Assembly (NCBI GenBank): GCA_947372865.1
Contig: CANBVJ010000002.1
Location: forward strand, 1 to 64,000
DNA from: Comamonadaceae bacterium
Lineage (GTDB): Bacteria; Pseudomonadota; Gammaproteobacteria; Burkholderiales; Burkholderiaceae_C
DNA: 64,000 nt
Direction: 5' to 3'
Both the position numbers and the translations under genes were made by a program. Each line of letters begins with the position of its first letter. The first letter of the stretch is position 1. This document shows positions 48,139 to 56,750 of this stretch, one piece after another. The notes under the pieces are model-generated. The model was not told the origin of the DNA. It searched no databases and was given only the letters and a program-made list of their open reading frames with translations.

Positions 48139-48165
48139 TGCTGCTCTGGGCCCGTGGCCAGAAAT

Positions 48166-48795
48166 TTACGGGCGCTTGGCGATCACCTGGTCGATGAGGC
48201 CGTATTCCTTGGCTTCGTCGGCGGACAGGTAATAGTCGCGCTCGGTGTCACGTTCGATCTTTTCCAAAGGCTGGCCGGTGCGGTCGGCCAAGATTTTGTT
48301 CAACTGCTCGCGCGTTTTCAGGATTTCGCGGGCGTGGATCTCGATCTCGGTGGCCTGGCCTTGGGTGCCGCCCAAAGGTTGGTGAATCATGACCTTGGAG
48401 TTGGGCAGCGAAAACCGCTTGCCTTTGGCACCCGCCGTCAGCAAAAACGCGCCCATGCTGGCGGCCATACCGATGCACAGGGTGGACACGTCGGGCTTGA
48501 TAAAGTTCATGGTGTCAAAAATCGCCATGCCAGCGCTCACCGAGCCGCCAGGCGAGTTGATGTAGAACGAAATGTCCTTGTCCGGATTTTCGCTTTCCAG
48601 AAACAGCAACTGCGCCACCACCAGATTGGCCGTCTGGTCATTGACCGGGCCGACCAAGAAAATCACGCGCTCTTTGAGCAGGCGCGAGTAAATGTCGTAC
48701 GAGCGCTCGCCCCGGCCCGACTGTTCGATGACCATGGGAACCATGCCCAGGGCCTGGGTTTCCAGGGCGCCTGGCATTCCATATTTCACGTTCAT
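48166..48795 (-). CDS. clpP: ATP-dependent Clp protease proteolytic subunit ClpP
   Basis: Serine peptidase of the Clp machines. 209 residues including a short propeptide. Catalytic Ser113 in [13 protein letters not shown], His138 in [10 protein letters not shown] (25 residues apart as in E. coli) and the Asp in the later [12 protein letters not shown] region. Interface motif [16 protein letters not shown] forms the oxyanion hole. The ATG at 48795 with GGAG upstream replaces the track start. Between tig and clpX. Confidence 0.98.
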   Translation of the reverse strand: MNVKYGMPGALETQALGMVPMVIEQSGRGERSYDIYSRLLKERVIFLVGPVNDQTANLVVAQLLFLESENPDKDISFYINSPGGSVSAGMAIFDTMNFIKPDVSTLCIGMAASMGAFLLTAGAKGKRFSLPNSKVMIHQPLGGTQGQATEIEIHAREILKTREQLNKILADRTGQPLEKIERDTERDYYLSADEAKEYGLIDQVIAKRP

Positions 48796-48848
48796 AGGAT
48801 CTCCGAAAAAATGTAAGGGGCTGCACCAAGGGCGGGCCCACCAAACCA

Positions 48849-48876
48849 AGCTGGGGGTTGAAAACGAAACTGCAAG
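48849..48876 (-). promoter_or_regulatory. Possible sigma-32-like promoter of clpP
   Basis: Minus strand: CTTGCAG (5 of 7 to CTTGAAA), 13-bp spacer, CCCCAGCT (close to CCCCATNT), about 54 bp before the clpP ATG. Weaker than the ftsH and lon matches but with the same spacer. Confidence 0.4.
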
Positions 48877-48945
48877 CCCCGCCCTCAGTCCAAAGCCACC
48901 CAACGCCCGGCCTGCAACTGCAACGGCAGCGTCGACTTGTGGCGA

Positions 48946-50256
48946 TTAATTTTGCCCCATCAACTCGTCAAAGGAGATGGCCTTCTCAGAGACCTTCAAT
49001 TGCGACAGCACATAGGCGGTCACGTTGTTTTCAATCACGATGGACTCGACCTCGGCCATGCGGCGGTTGTCGCCGTAGTACCAACGCACCACCTCGGCGG
49101 GCTTTTCGTAGCTGGCAGCGAGCTCTTCCACGTGCGCTTTGATCTGGTCGGCGGTGGCGTGCAGGTCTTTCGTACGCACCAGTTCGGCCACTACCAGGCC
49201 CAGACGCACGCGGCGCTCGGCCTGGGCGGTGAACAATTCAGCGGGAATCGGCGCTTTGTCCGCGTCCTTGACGCCGCGCTGCTTGAGGTCGGCGCGTGCG
49301 CCTTCGATCAGGCGGTCCACTTCGGACTGCACGCTGGCCTTGGGCAAGTCGAGTTCGGCTTTGGCCACCAGCGCGTCCATGACGACTTGCTTGTTGCGTC
49401 CAAGCAAGCGGGCCTTGACTTCGCGCTGCAGGTTTTTGCGGATGTCAGCGCGCAGGCCGTCAACCGTACCGTCGGCGATGCCCAGGGCAGCAGCCAAGGC
49501 GTCGTCCACTTCAGGCAGGTGCGCGGCTTCGACCTTCTTCAAGGTCACCAGGAAGTCGGCGGTTTTGCCGGCTACGTCTTTGCCGTGGTACTCGGCGGGG
49601 AAAGCCAGGGGGAAGGTTTTGCTTTCGCCAAACTTCATGCCGCGGGTGGCTTCCTCAAATTCTTTGAGCATCTGGCCGTCGCCCAGGATGAACTGGAAGT
49701 CTTCGGCCTTGCCGCCTTCAAACGGCTCGCCGTCAATCTTGCCGGCAAAGTCCACCGTCACGCGGTCGGTGTCTTGGGCTGCGGCGTCATGGGGGCGTTG
49801 CGAGAAAGTGCGGCGCTGCTTGCGCAGAATGTCGATGGTCTTGTCGATGGCGGCATCGGTCACATCGGCGGTGACGGTTTCCACTTCAGCGCTGGCCAGG
49901 TCGCCAATCACCACTTCGGGGAACACTTCGAACACGGCGTCAAAGGCCATAAAGCCTTCGGCGGCGCCGGTGGCCTCGGTGATGCTGGGCTGGCCTGCTA
50001 CACGCAGTTTGGCTTCGTTGGCGGCGGCAGAGAAAGCTTCGCCGACCTTGTCGTTCATCACTTCGTAATGAACCGAATAGCCGTAGCGCTGGTTGACCAC
50101 GTTCATGGGCACTTTGCCGGGACGGAAACCGTCCATCTTCACCGTGCGGGCCATTTTGCGCAGGCGTGCGCTGACTTCGGACTGAACGGCCTCAACGGGC
50201 AGGTTCAGGGTAATTTTGCGTTCGAGCTTTTCCAGGGTTTCAACGATAACGGTCAT
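48946..50256 (-). CDS. tig: Trigger factor
   Basis: Ribosome-bound chaperone with peptidyl-prolyl isomerase activity. 436 residues. Ribosome-binding tail with the signature region GFRPGKVPMNVVNQRYG (about 42-58), the PPIase domain (QDTDRVTVDFAGKIDGEPFE, FPLAFPAEYHGKDVAGKTAD) and the C-terminal helical arms. AGGAG precedes the ATG. The order tRNA-Leu-tig-clpP-clpX-lon is usual for the group. Confidence 0.97.
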   Translation of the reverse strand: MTVIVETLEKLERKITLNLPVEAVQSEVSARLRKMARTVKMDGFRPGKVPMNVVNQRYGYSVHYEVMNDKVGEAFSAAANEAKLRVAGQPSITEATGAAEGFMAFDAVFEVFPEVVIGDLASAEVETVTADVTDAAIDKTIDILRKQRRTFSQRPHDAAAQDTDRVTVDFAGKIDGEPFEGGKAEDFQFILGDGQMLKEFEEATRGMKFGESKTFPLAFPAEYHGKDVAGKTADFLVTLKKVEAAHLPEVDDALAAALGIADGTVDGLRADIRKNLQREVKARLLGRNKQVVMDALVAKAELDLPKASVQSEVDRLIEGARADLKQRGVKDADKAPIPAELFTAQAERRVRLGLVVAELVRTKDLHATADQIKAHVEELAASYEKPAEVVRWYYGDNRRMAEVESIVIENNVTAYVLSQLKVSEKAISFDELMGQN

Positions 50257-50340
50257 TCAAATGCTCCTAAAGGTCAAGGGCAGCGCCCGCCGTGTGCGGC
50301 TGTGCGATGCCCAAAAAGTGGGAAATCAAGTACTCAAGGA

Positions 50341-50427
50341 TGGTGCGCGGGGCGGGACTCGAACCCGCACACTGTTGCCAGCGTCAGGACCTAAACCTGG
50401 TGCGTCTACCAATTTCGCCACCCGCGC
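50341..50427 (-). tRNA. tRNA-Leu (anticodon UAG)
   Basis: The complement starts GCGCGGGTGGCGAAATTGGT, has anticodon loop TTTAGGT (TAG), a long variable arm, T arm GGGTTCGAGTCCC and encoded CCA. Acceptor stem GCGCGGG/CCCGCGC. 87 nt. No separate promoter fits in the short space to the upstream inverted repeat. Confidence 0.95.
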
Positions 50428-50430
50428 AGT

Positions 50431-50489
50431 AAAAAATCAGGGTCTAACCTGTCCAGGCGCGCCCTGGGGCGCCGTGTCTGGGTTAGACC
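50431..50489 (-). terminator. Large inverted repeat with T-run after the RND pump gene
   Basis: GGTCTAACC (50441-50449) pairs with GGTTAGACC (50481-50489); a second GC-rich hairpin (CCAGGCGCGCCCTGG) sits in the loop. On the minus strand the outer stem is followed by CTGATTTTTTAC. It starts 12 bp after the RND stop and ends 4 bp before tRNA-Leu. Confidence 0.6.
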
Positions 50490-50500
50490 TTTGAAATCGG

Positions 50501-53500
50501 TCAGCTGACTATTTTAGCCTGCGTCGGCACAGCCTCGCGGTGTACCCGAAACCAGGCCGCGTACATGGCCGGCAGCGCCAGCAAGGTCAGCACTGTGGCC
50601 ACAATCAGGCCACCCATGATGGCCACCGCCATCGGCCCCCAGAACACCGAGCGCGACAGCGGAATCATGGCCAGCACGGCGGCAGCAGCGGTGAGCACAA
50701 TAGGGCGCAGGCGGCGCACCGCGGACTCCACAATCGCGTCCCAGGCTGGCACGCCATTGGCGCGGTCTTGCTCAATCTGGTCGATCAATATGACTGAGTT
50801 GCGCTGAATCATGCCCATGAGCGCAATCACGCCCAGCAGCGCCACAAAGCCAAACGGCCGGCCCGAAATCAGCAGCGCTGCGGCCACACCGGCAATACCC
50901 AAGGGGCCGGTCAAAAACACCAGCATGGCGCGGCTAAAACTGTGCAGTTGCAGCATCAGCAGCGTGAAGGTGATGAACAGCATGATGGGCACGCCTGCCG
51001 CAATCGAGCTGGAGCCCTTGCTGCTTTCGGCCACGGCGCCGGCCACTTCGATGCGGTAGCCCGCGTCGCTGCCGGATTTCCAGGTGGCTTCCAGGCGGTT
51101 GAGCGCGGGCAGCAACTGGGCGGTGACGGTGGCGCCTTGCAGGCCTTCCACGATGTCGCCCTGCACGGTTATCGCGTAGTCGCGGCCGTCCCGCCAAAGC
51201 ACACCGGGCTCCCAGGCGAAGCTGGGTTTGGCGATTTGCGTCAAGGGAATGGACTTGCCGCTGGCTGTGGGCAAGTAGGCGTTGCCGATGTCAGAAATGG
51301 CGTTGCGCTCGCTTAACGGGCCACGCAAGACGATGTCGATGAGCTTGTCGCCTTCGCGAAACTGCCCCACCGTGCTGCCCGAGAGCAGAATTTTGGAGGC
51401 CTGGGCGATGGACTGGCTGGTTACACCCAGTGCGCGTGCCTTGGCCTGGTCCACTTCCAGGCGCAGCACTTTGACCGGTTCGTTCCAGTTGTCGTTAACA
51501 CCGCGCATATTGGCGTTGGCGCGCAGCACGGCCTTGACCTCGTTGGCCCGCTGGCGCAGCACCTCTGGGTTCTGGCCCATCACGCGAAACTGCACCGGGT
51601 AGGCCACCGGCGGGCCGTTGGGCAAGATCTTTACGCGGGCGCGCACTTCAGGAAATTCCTGGCCCATCAGCGCTGGCAGCTTGATGCGCAATGATTCGCG
51701 CACTTTCAGGTCCTTGGGCAGGATGATGAGTTGCGACACATTGCTTTGCTGAAAGATCGAATCCAGCGGCAAATAAAAGCGCGGCACGCCCGAACCGATC
51801 CAGGTGGTGACGCTTTGCACGCCGGCCTCTTGCATCATGCGGGCCTCCACGCGTGCAGTGGTGGCCTCGTTGGCGGCAAATGACGTGCCCTCGGGGTACC
51901 ACAGCTCGAGCAAGACTTCGGGGCGGCTCGAATCCGGGAAGAACTGCTGCTGCACCTTGCCCATGCCAAAAATGCCCAACCCAAAGGTGGCCAGCATCAA
52001 CCCGATCGTGATCCAGCGGTGCAGGATGCACCAGTTCACCGCGCGGCGAAAGGCGTTGTAAAACGGCGTGTCATAGAGGGCGTTTTCGTCCTCTTCGTCC
52101 ACGGCGTGGGCCGGGGTCTTGAGCAGCAAGGTGCCTAAATAGGGCACGAAGTACACCGACACCAGCCAGCTCAGCATCAGCGCCAGCCCGGTCACACCAA
52201 AAATGGCGAAGGTGTATTCCCCGGTCACCGACTTGGCAATACCAATGGGCAAAAAGCCCACGGCGGTAATTAGCGTGCCGGTCAGCATGGGCATGGCGGT
52301 GATCTCATACGCAAAGGTGGCAGCGCGCACCTTGTCGTAGCCTTGTTCGAGCTTGCGCACCATCATTTCCACCGCAATGATGGCGTCGTCCACCAGCAGC
52401 CCCAGCGAAATGATGAGCGAGCCCAGCGAAATCTTGTGCAGGCCGATGCCCCAGTAGTACATGCCCAAAAATGTGACTGCCAGCACCAACGGAATGGTGA
52501 TACCCACCACCAGGCCCGGGCGCACATCGACGTAATAGCGCTGGAACCAGCGCTGCTTGCCCGGACGCTTGTGAAAGCCCAGGGCCACAAAACTCACCGC
52601 CAACACGATCACGATGGCTTCGACCAGCGCGCGCACAAATTCATTGACCGAGCCCGCCACGGCGGTCGGCTGGTCTTGCACTTCCACCAGGCGCAAGCCC
52701 GCAGGCAGCGCAGCGTTGATGGCCGCAGTGGACGCCTTGAGCGCTTTGCCCATGGCGATGATGTCGCCGCCCTTGCTCATGGAAATGCCCAAGCCCAGCA
52801 CCTGCTTGCCCTGGAAATGCATCTTCACCCCGGCTGGGTCAATCACCCCGCGCTTGATCTCGGCAATATCGCCCAAATGCAGCTGGCTGCCCGAGCTGCC
52901 GCGAATCGGCATGGCGCGCAGCTCTTGCACCGCCTCAAACTGACCGGCCACGCGCACTTGCACCACGTCCAGCGGCGTTTGCACCGTGCCGGCGCTCTCG
53001 ATGGCGTTTTGCTGGCCGAGTTGCGCCAGCACCTGGTTCATGTCCAGACCGAGTTGCGCCAGGCGCTTTTGCGAAATTTCGATGTAGATTTTTTCGTCCT
53101 GCACGCCAAACAGGTCCACCTTGTTCACGTCGGGCACGCGCAGCAGCTTTTGGCGCACCTCGTCGGCAGCGGTTTTGGCCTCCACGTCCGAGAAACCATC
53201 GGCCTCCAACGCGTAGATCACGCCATAGACATCGCCAAACTCGTCGTTAAAAAACGGCCCTTGCACGCCTGCGGGCAGCGTGTAGCGCATGTCGCCGAGC
53301 TTTTTGCGCACCACGTACCAAAGATTAGGCACCTCGGCGGCCTTGGTGGAATCCTTGACTTCAAAGAAGACGGTGGTCTCGCCCGGCTTGGAAAAGCTGC
53401 GGATCTTGTAGGCAAAGGGCACTTCCTGCAGCGCCCGCTCCATCTTGTCGGTGACTTGTTCGGCCATTTGCTGCGCCGTGGCGCCCGGCCAGTAAGCGCG

Positions 53501-53668
53501 CACCACCATGGCCCGAAAGGTGAAAGGCGGGTCTTCGTCCTGCCCGAGCTGGAAGTACGAGGCCATGCCCAGCACCAGCAGCACCAGCATCAGATAACGG
53601 GTCAGCGCGCTGTGTTCCAGCGCCCAGCGCGACAGGTTGAAACCCGCTTTGGGAGTGTCTTGTTTCAT
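50501..53668 (-). CDS. RND-family efflux transporter, inner-membrane subunit
   Basis: 1055 residues, 12 membrane helices with two large periplasmic loops. N-terminal helix (LTRYLMLVLLVLGMASYFQL), the proton-relay helix 4 with the adjacent acidic pair in GLLVDDAIIAVEMMVRKLE, and the second half with MQRNSVILIDQIEQDRANG. It belongs to the proton-driven AcrB/TriC-like exporters. Substrates are unknown. It follows its adaptor gene by 7 bp; no outer-membrane factor gene is adjacent, so a TolC-like protein is probably encoded elsewhere. An antisense ORF of 534 codons is a shadow. Confidence 0.94.
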   Translation of the reverse strand: MKQDTPKAGFNLSRWALEHSALTRYLMLVLLVLGMASYFQLGQDEDPPFTFRAMVVRAYWPGATAQQMAEQVTDKMERALQEVPFAYKIRSFSKPGETTVFFEVKDSTKAAEVPNLWYVVRKKLGDMRYTLPAGVQGPFFNDEFGDVYGVIYALEADGFSDVEAKTAADEVRQKLLRVPDVNKVDLFGVQDEKIYIEISQKRLAQLGLDMNQVLAQLGQQNAIESAGTVQTPLDVVQVRVAGQFEAVQELRAMPIRGSSGSQLHLGDIAEIKRGVIDPAGVKMHFQGKQVLGLGISMSKGGDIIAMGKALKASTAAINAALPAGLRLVEVQDQPTAVAGSVNEFVRALVEAIVIVLAVSFVALGFHKRPGKQRWFQRYYVDVRPGLVVGITIPLVLAVTFLGMYYWGIGLHKISLGSLIISLGLLVDDAIIAVEMMVRKLEQGYDKVRAATFAYEITAMPMLTGTLITAVGFLPIGIAKSVTGEYTFAIFGVTGLALMLSWLVSVYFVPYLGTLLLKTPAHAVDEEDENALYDTPFYNAFRRAVNWCILHRWITIGLMLATFGLGIFGMGKVQQQFFPDSSRPEVLLELWYPEGTSFAANEATTARVEARMMQEAGVQSVTTWIGSGVPRFYLPLDSIFQQSNVSQLIILPKDLKVRESLRIKLPALMGQEFPEVRARVKILPNGPPVAYPVQFRVMGQNPEVLRQRANEVKAVLRANANMRGVNDNWNEPVKVLRLEVDQAKARALGVTSQSIAQASKILLSGSTVGQFREGDKLIDIVLRGPLSERNAISDIGNAYLPTASGKSIPLTQIAKPSFAWEPGVLWRDGRDYAITVQGDIVEGLQGATVTAQLLPALNRLEATWKSGSDAGYRIEVAGAVAESSKGSSSIAAGVPIMLFITFTLLMLQLHSFSRAMLVFLTGPLGIAGVAAALLISGRPFGFVALLGVIALMGMIQRNSVILIDQIEQDRANGVPAWDAIVESAVRRLRPIVLTAAAAVLAMIPLSRSVFWGPMAVAIMGGLIVATVLTLLALPAMYAAWFRVHREAVPTQAKIVS

Positions 53669-53675
53669 GCCAGGC

Positions 53676-54806
53676 TCACTTTGCGGCCGACGCGGGGGCC
53701 AGCGCGGACGGGGCGGATGGCACCGCCTGCTCCCGGTAAATCGTCACTTTTTGGCCGGGCGAGAGCACATGCACGCCGGCCGACACCACTTCCATGCCCG
53801 GCTGCAAGCCGCTGGCCACCACCACGTCGTTGCCGTCGGCCGTGGCAATGGCAATCGGCTGCAGGCGCACCGTCATGCTGGCGCGCTCCAACACCCACAC
53901 CGCCACCGCCGTACCGTCATGCTGCAAGGCGCTGGTGGGTAATTTGATAACTGCCGGACCCGAACGGTCCAGGGCCTGCGGCAGCACCGACACCGTGGTG
54001 CCCAGGGGCAGCACATCGGCACCGGCAAGCGTCACCTTCACCACAAAAGTCCGGGTCACCGGGTCGGCGCTGGCCGACACCTCGCGCACCTTGCCCTGGT
54101 AAACAGCCGCACTGGCCCAGGCCCGCACTTCCACGGCCGAGCCCAGTTTCATCTGGCCCACTTTGTCTTCGGGCACAGAAAACACCACATCACGCGCGCC
54201 GTCCTGGGCAATGCGCACCACCGGCGTGCCGACGGCCAGCACCTGGCCGGGTTCGGCGTCCACCGACGTGACTACGCCCGCCGCGTCGGCCACCAGCGTG
54301 GCGTAGGCGCTTTGGTTGCCCTGGGCAGCGAATTGCGCCTGCGCCTGGTCCAACTGCGACTGGGCGGCCTTCAGGGCCACATCGCGCCGCTCGAGTTCGG
54401 CCGCGCTGATGAAGTTTTGGTCGCGCAAGTCTTTGTAGCGCTTGAAATCGGCCGCCGCCAAATCACGGTTGGCCACGGCCGCTGCGAGTTGGGCGCGCGC
54501 GGCGTCCACCGAAAGCTTGAAATCTTGCGCATCCAACTGCGCCAGCGCCTGGCCCGCGCTCACGTGCTGACCGGCTTCCACCATGCGGCGCAAGAGCTTG
54601 CCGCTGACCCGAAAGCCCAGGCGCGACTCGGTGCGGGGCCGCACTTCAGCGGCATATTCAGCGCCCGAACGGATGCCGTCGGCGGCCACGACCACCACCT
54701 TGACGGCCCGCACCGGCTCCTCAGGGGGTACTGGTTTGGTGCAAGCCGCCAGGGCGGCGACGGCCGCAATCAGGGCAAATCGGAAGAGAAAGGGTGATGG
54801 ATTCAT
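53676..54806 (-). CDS. RND efflux periplasmic adaptor lipoprotein
   Basis: About 376 residues. The lipoprotein signal ends in AALAACTKP, so Cys22 is probably lipidated. Domains in order: lipoyl half (RLGFRVSGKLLRRMVEAGQH), alpha hairpin coiled coil (about 90-150; NRDLAAADFKRYKDLRDQNF), second lipoyl half (VDAEPGQVLAVGTPVVRI), beta barrel and membrane-proximal domain (ALQHDGTAVAVWVLERASMT). The track extends it to 55811 across hpnC antisense; the ATG at 54806 is right. A 20-bp palindrome lies 55 bp upstream. Confidence 0.93.
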   Translation of the reverse strand: MNPSPFLFRFALIAAVAALAACTKPVPPEEPVRAVKVVVVAADGIRSGAEYAAEVRPRTESRLGFRVSGKLLRRMVEAGQHVSAGQALAQLDAQDFKLSVDAARAQLAAAVANRDLAAADFKRYKDLRDQNFISAAELERRDVALKAAQSQLDQAQAQFAAQGNQSAYATLVADAAGVVTSVDAEPGQVLAVGTPVVRIAQDGARDVVFSVPEDKVGQMKLGSAVEVRAWASAAVYQGKVREVSASADPVTRTFVVKVTLAGADVLPLGTTVSVLPQALDRSGPAVIKLPTSALQHDGTAVAVWVLERASMTVRLQPIAIATADGNDVVVASGLQPGMEVVSAGVHVLSPGQKVTIYREQAVPSAPSALAPASAAK

Positions 54807-54860
54807 AAAAGCGATGCAAACACGTTGGGAAAAGCGGGGGCGTGCTGGCATATCGGGGAA

Positions 54861-54880
54861 TAATGACCAGCGGGTTATTA
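54861..54880 (-). promoter_or_regulatory. Palindromic operator candidate upstream of the RND operon
   Basis: TAATGACC-AGCG-GGTTATTA, an 8-bp inverted repeat with one mismatch and a 4-bp centre, 55 bp before the adaptor ATG and 95 bp before hpnC. Size and symmetry fit a TetR- or MarR-type operator. No such regulator gene is in the window. Confidence 0.4.
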
Positions 54881-54974
54881 ATTTTAGCCCAGACGCAGTT
54901 TTTGCCAAATCCCCGGGCTTTTCACTTGCGGCCAACAGGGTATCGGGCCACCGCCGCCAAGGCACAATGCCGCC

Positions 54975-55874
54975 ATGCCGCTGTCCCATCCCCCTGCCCC
55001 GCCACCGCAGCCCCCGGGTCAGGCGCTCACCCCGGCCGTCGCGCCGATTAGCCATTACGAAAACTTTCCGGTGGCCTCGTGGCTGTGCCCCGCGCACCTG
55101 CGCGCGCCGATTGCCGCGATGTACCACTTTGCCCGCACCGCCGACGACCTGGCCGACGAAGGCGACGCCAGCGCCGCGCAGCGCCTGGCCGACTTGCAGG
55201 CCTACCGCGCTGCGCTGGACTTGGCTTGCGCAGGCCAGGTGACCGCAGCCGGACGCTGGGCCTGGGTGTTTGGGCCGCTGCACCAAGCCATCGCCGCCCA
55301 CCATTTGCCGCCCGAACTGTTGCACGCGCTCTTGGACGCCTTTGTGCAGGACATCGAAAAAACCCGCGACGGCACCGGCTACGCCGATGAGGCTGCGCTG
55401 CTGGACTATTGCCAGCGCTCGGCCAACCCGGTGGGGCGCTTGCTGCTGCATTTGTATGGCGTGGCGGACGCGCAGGCGCTGGCCTGGAGCGACGGCATTT
55501 GCAGCGCCCTGCAACTCATCAACTTCTGGCAAGACCCCAGCCGCGACCTGCCACGTGGGCGCTGCTACTTTGCGCAAGACGCTTGCGCCCAATGGAATGT
55601 GAGCCAGCAAGACCTGCAAGACCCGACTCAGTCGCGCCGCGCCGACGGTCTGATCGCCCAATGCGCCCACAGCGCACGCAGCCGCATGGAGCGCAGCGCC
55701 GCCCTGGTGCACCGGGTGCCCGGGCGCGCAGGGTGGGAGCTGCGCCTGGTGGTACAAGGCGGCCTGCGCATTTTGGACAAAGTAGAGGCGCTGGGTGGCC
55801 GGGTGTTGCACATGCGGCCGCGCCTACGGCCCTGGGATACACCGCTACTGATCTGGCGCGCCCTCTGGATGTGA
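54975..55874 (+). CDS. hpnC: Hydroxysqualene synthase HpnC
   Basis: Converts presqualene diphosphate to hydroxysqualene in the HpnCDE route. 299 residues of the trans-isoprenyl-diphosphate synthase fold. Asp-rich motif 1 in YHFARTADDLADEGD (about 50-64) and motif 2 in LINFWQDPSRDLPRGRCYFA. A Pro-rich N tail of about 25 residues is probably disordered. First of the hpnCDE run; 36 bp before hpnD. Confidence 0.93.
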   Translation: MPLSHPPAPPPQPPGQALTPAVAPISHYENFPVASWLCPAHLRAPIAAMYHFARTADDLADEGDASAAQRLADLQAYRAALDLACAGQVTAAGRWAWVFGPLHQAIAAHHLPPELLHALLDAFVQDIEKTRDGTGYADEAALLDYCQRSANPVGRLLLHLYGVADAQALAWSDGICSALQLINFWQDPSRDLPRGRCYFAQDACAQWNVSQQDLQDPTQSRRADGLIAQCAHSARSRMERSAALVHRVPGRAGWELRLVVQGGLRILDKVEALGGRVLHMRPRLRPWDTPLLIWRALWM

Positions 55875-55910
55875 TCTGGTGGACGAGAAGGCCTGAGCGA
55901 CAATAGGCCA

Positions 55911-56750
55911 ATGACACCGGCGCAGTACGTTGAACAAAAGGCTGCTGCCTCGGGCAGCAGTTTCTATTACGCATTCCTGTTTTTGCCTGCGCCCCGGCGT
56001 GCGGCGATCACGGCTTTTTACGCCTTTTGCCGTGAGGTGGACGACGTGGTGGACGACGCAGTGGACCTGGGCGTTGCCGCCACCAAGCTCGCATGGTGGA
56101 GCACCGAAGTGACCCAGGCCTACGCCGGGCGCCCCAGCCATCCCGTCATGCAGGCGCTCATTCCGCACACCGGCGCATATGGCATTGCCCAACACCACCT
56201 GCAAAGCGTGATTGAAGGCTGCCAAATGGACCTGGAGCAAACCCGCTACCTGGACTACCCCAACCTGCAGCGCTACTGCCACTTGGTGGCCGGCGTGGTG
56301 GGCGAAGTGGCTGCCGCCATTTTTGGCCAAACGCAGGCGCAAACCACCACCTACGCCCACACCCTGGGTCAGGCCCTGCAACTGACCAACATCATCCGCG
56401 ACGTAGGCGAAGACGCGCAGCGCGGGCGCATTTACCTGCCGGTTAACGAGTTGCAGCGTTTTGACGTCAAGGCGCACGAGATTCTCAAACGCCTGCCGTC
56501 CGAGCGTTTTCAGGCGCTGATGGCCTTTCAGGCGCAGCGCGCCCATGCCTTGTACGACGAGGCCTTTGCCCTGCTGCCTGAGGCCGACCACCGCAGCCAA
56601 AAGCCCGGCCTGATGATGGCCAGCATTTACCGCAGCCTCTTGCGCGAGATCGAAGCCCAGCGCTTTCCGGTGCTGGAGCAGCGGGTGCGCCTCACGCCTT
56701 TGCGCAAACTCTGGCTGGCCTGGAAAGTCCAGGCGCTGGGGCGGCTTTGA
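55911..56750 (+). CDS. hpnD: Presqualene diphosphate synthase HpnD
   Basis: Joins two farnesyl diphosphates to presqualene diphosphate. 279 residues. Motif 1 YAFCREVDDVVDDAVD and motif 2 LTNIIRDVGEDAQRGRIYLP are both complete; the N terminus has FYYAFLFLPAPRRAAITAFY. Related to phytoene synthase, but the hpnC and hpnE neighbours decide the call. Its TGA overlaps the hpnE start. Confidence 0.94.
   Translation: MTPAQYVEQKAAASGSSFYYAFLFLPAPRRAAITAFYAFCREVDDVVDDAVDLGVAATKLAWWSTEVTQAYAGRPSHPVMQALIPHTGAYGIAQHHLQSVIEGCQMDLEQTRYLDYPNLQRYCHLVAGVVGEVAAAIFGQTQAQTTTYAHTLGQALQLTNIIRDVGEDAQRGRIYLPVNELQRFDVKAHEILKRLPSERFQALMAFQAQRAHALYDEAFALLPEADHRSQKPGLMMASIYRSLLREIEAQRFPVLEQRVRLTPLRKLWLAWKVQALGRL

Noticed and set aside
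48937-50394. 485-codon plus-strand ORF opposite tig, running into tRNA-Leu
   Set aside because: Shadow; it crosses a tRNA gene and has no domain.
52343-53947. 534-codon plus-strand ORF opposite the RND pump
   Set aside because: Shadow of the RND and adaptor genes.
53676-55811. 711-codon version of the RND adaptor
   Set aside because: The first 335 codons read hpnC in reverse; the lipoprotein signal and ATG at 54806 define the real start.
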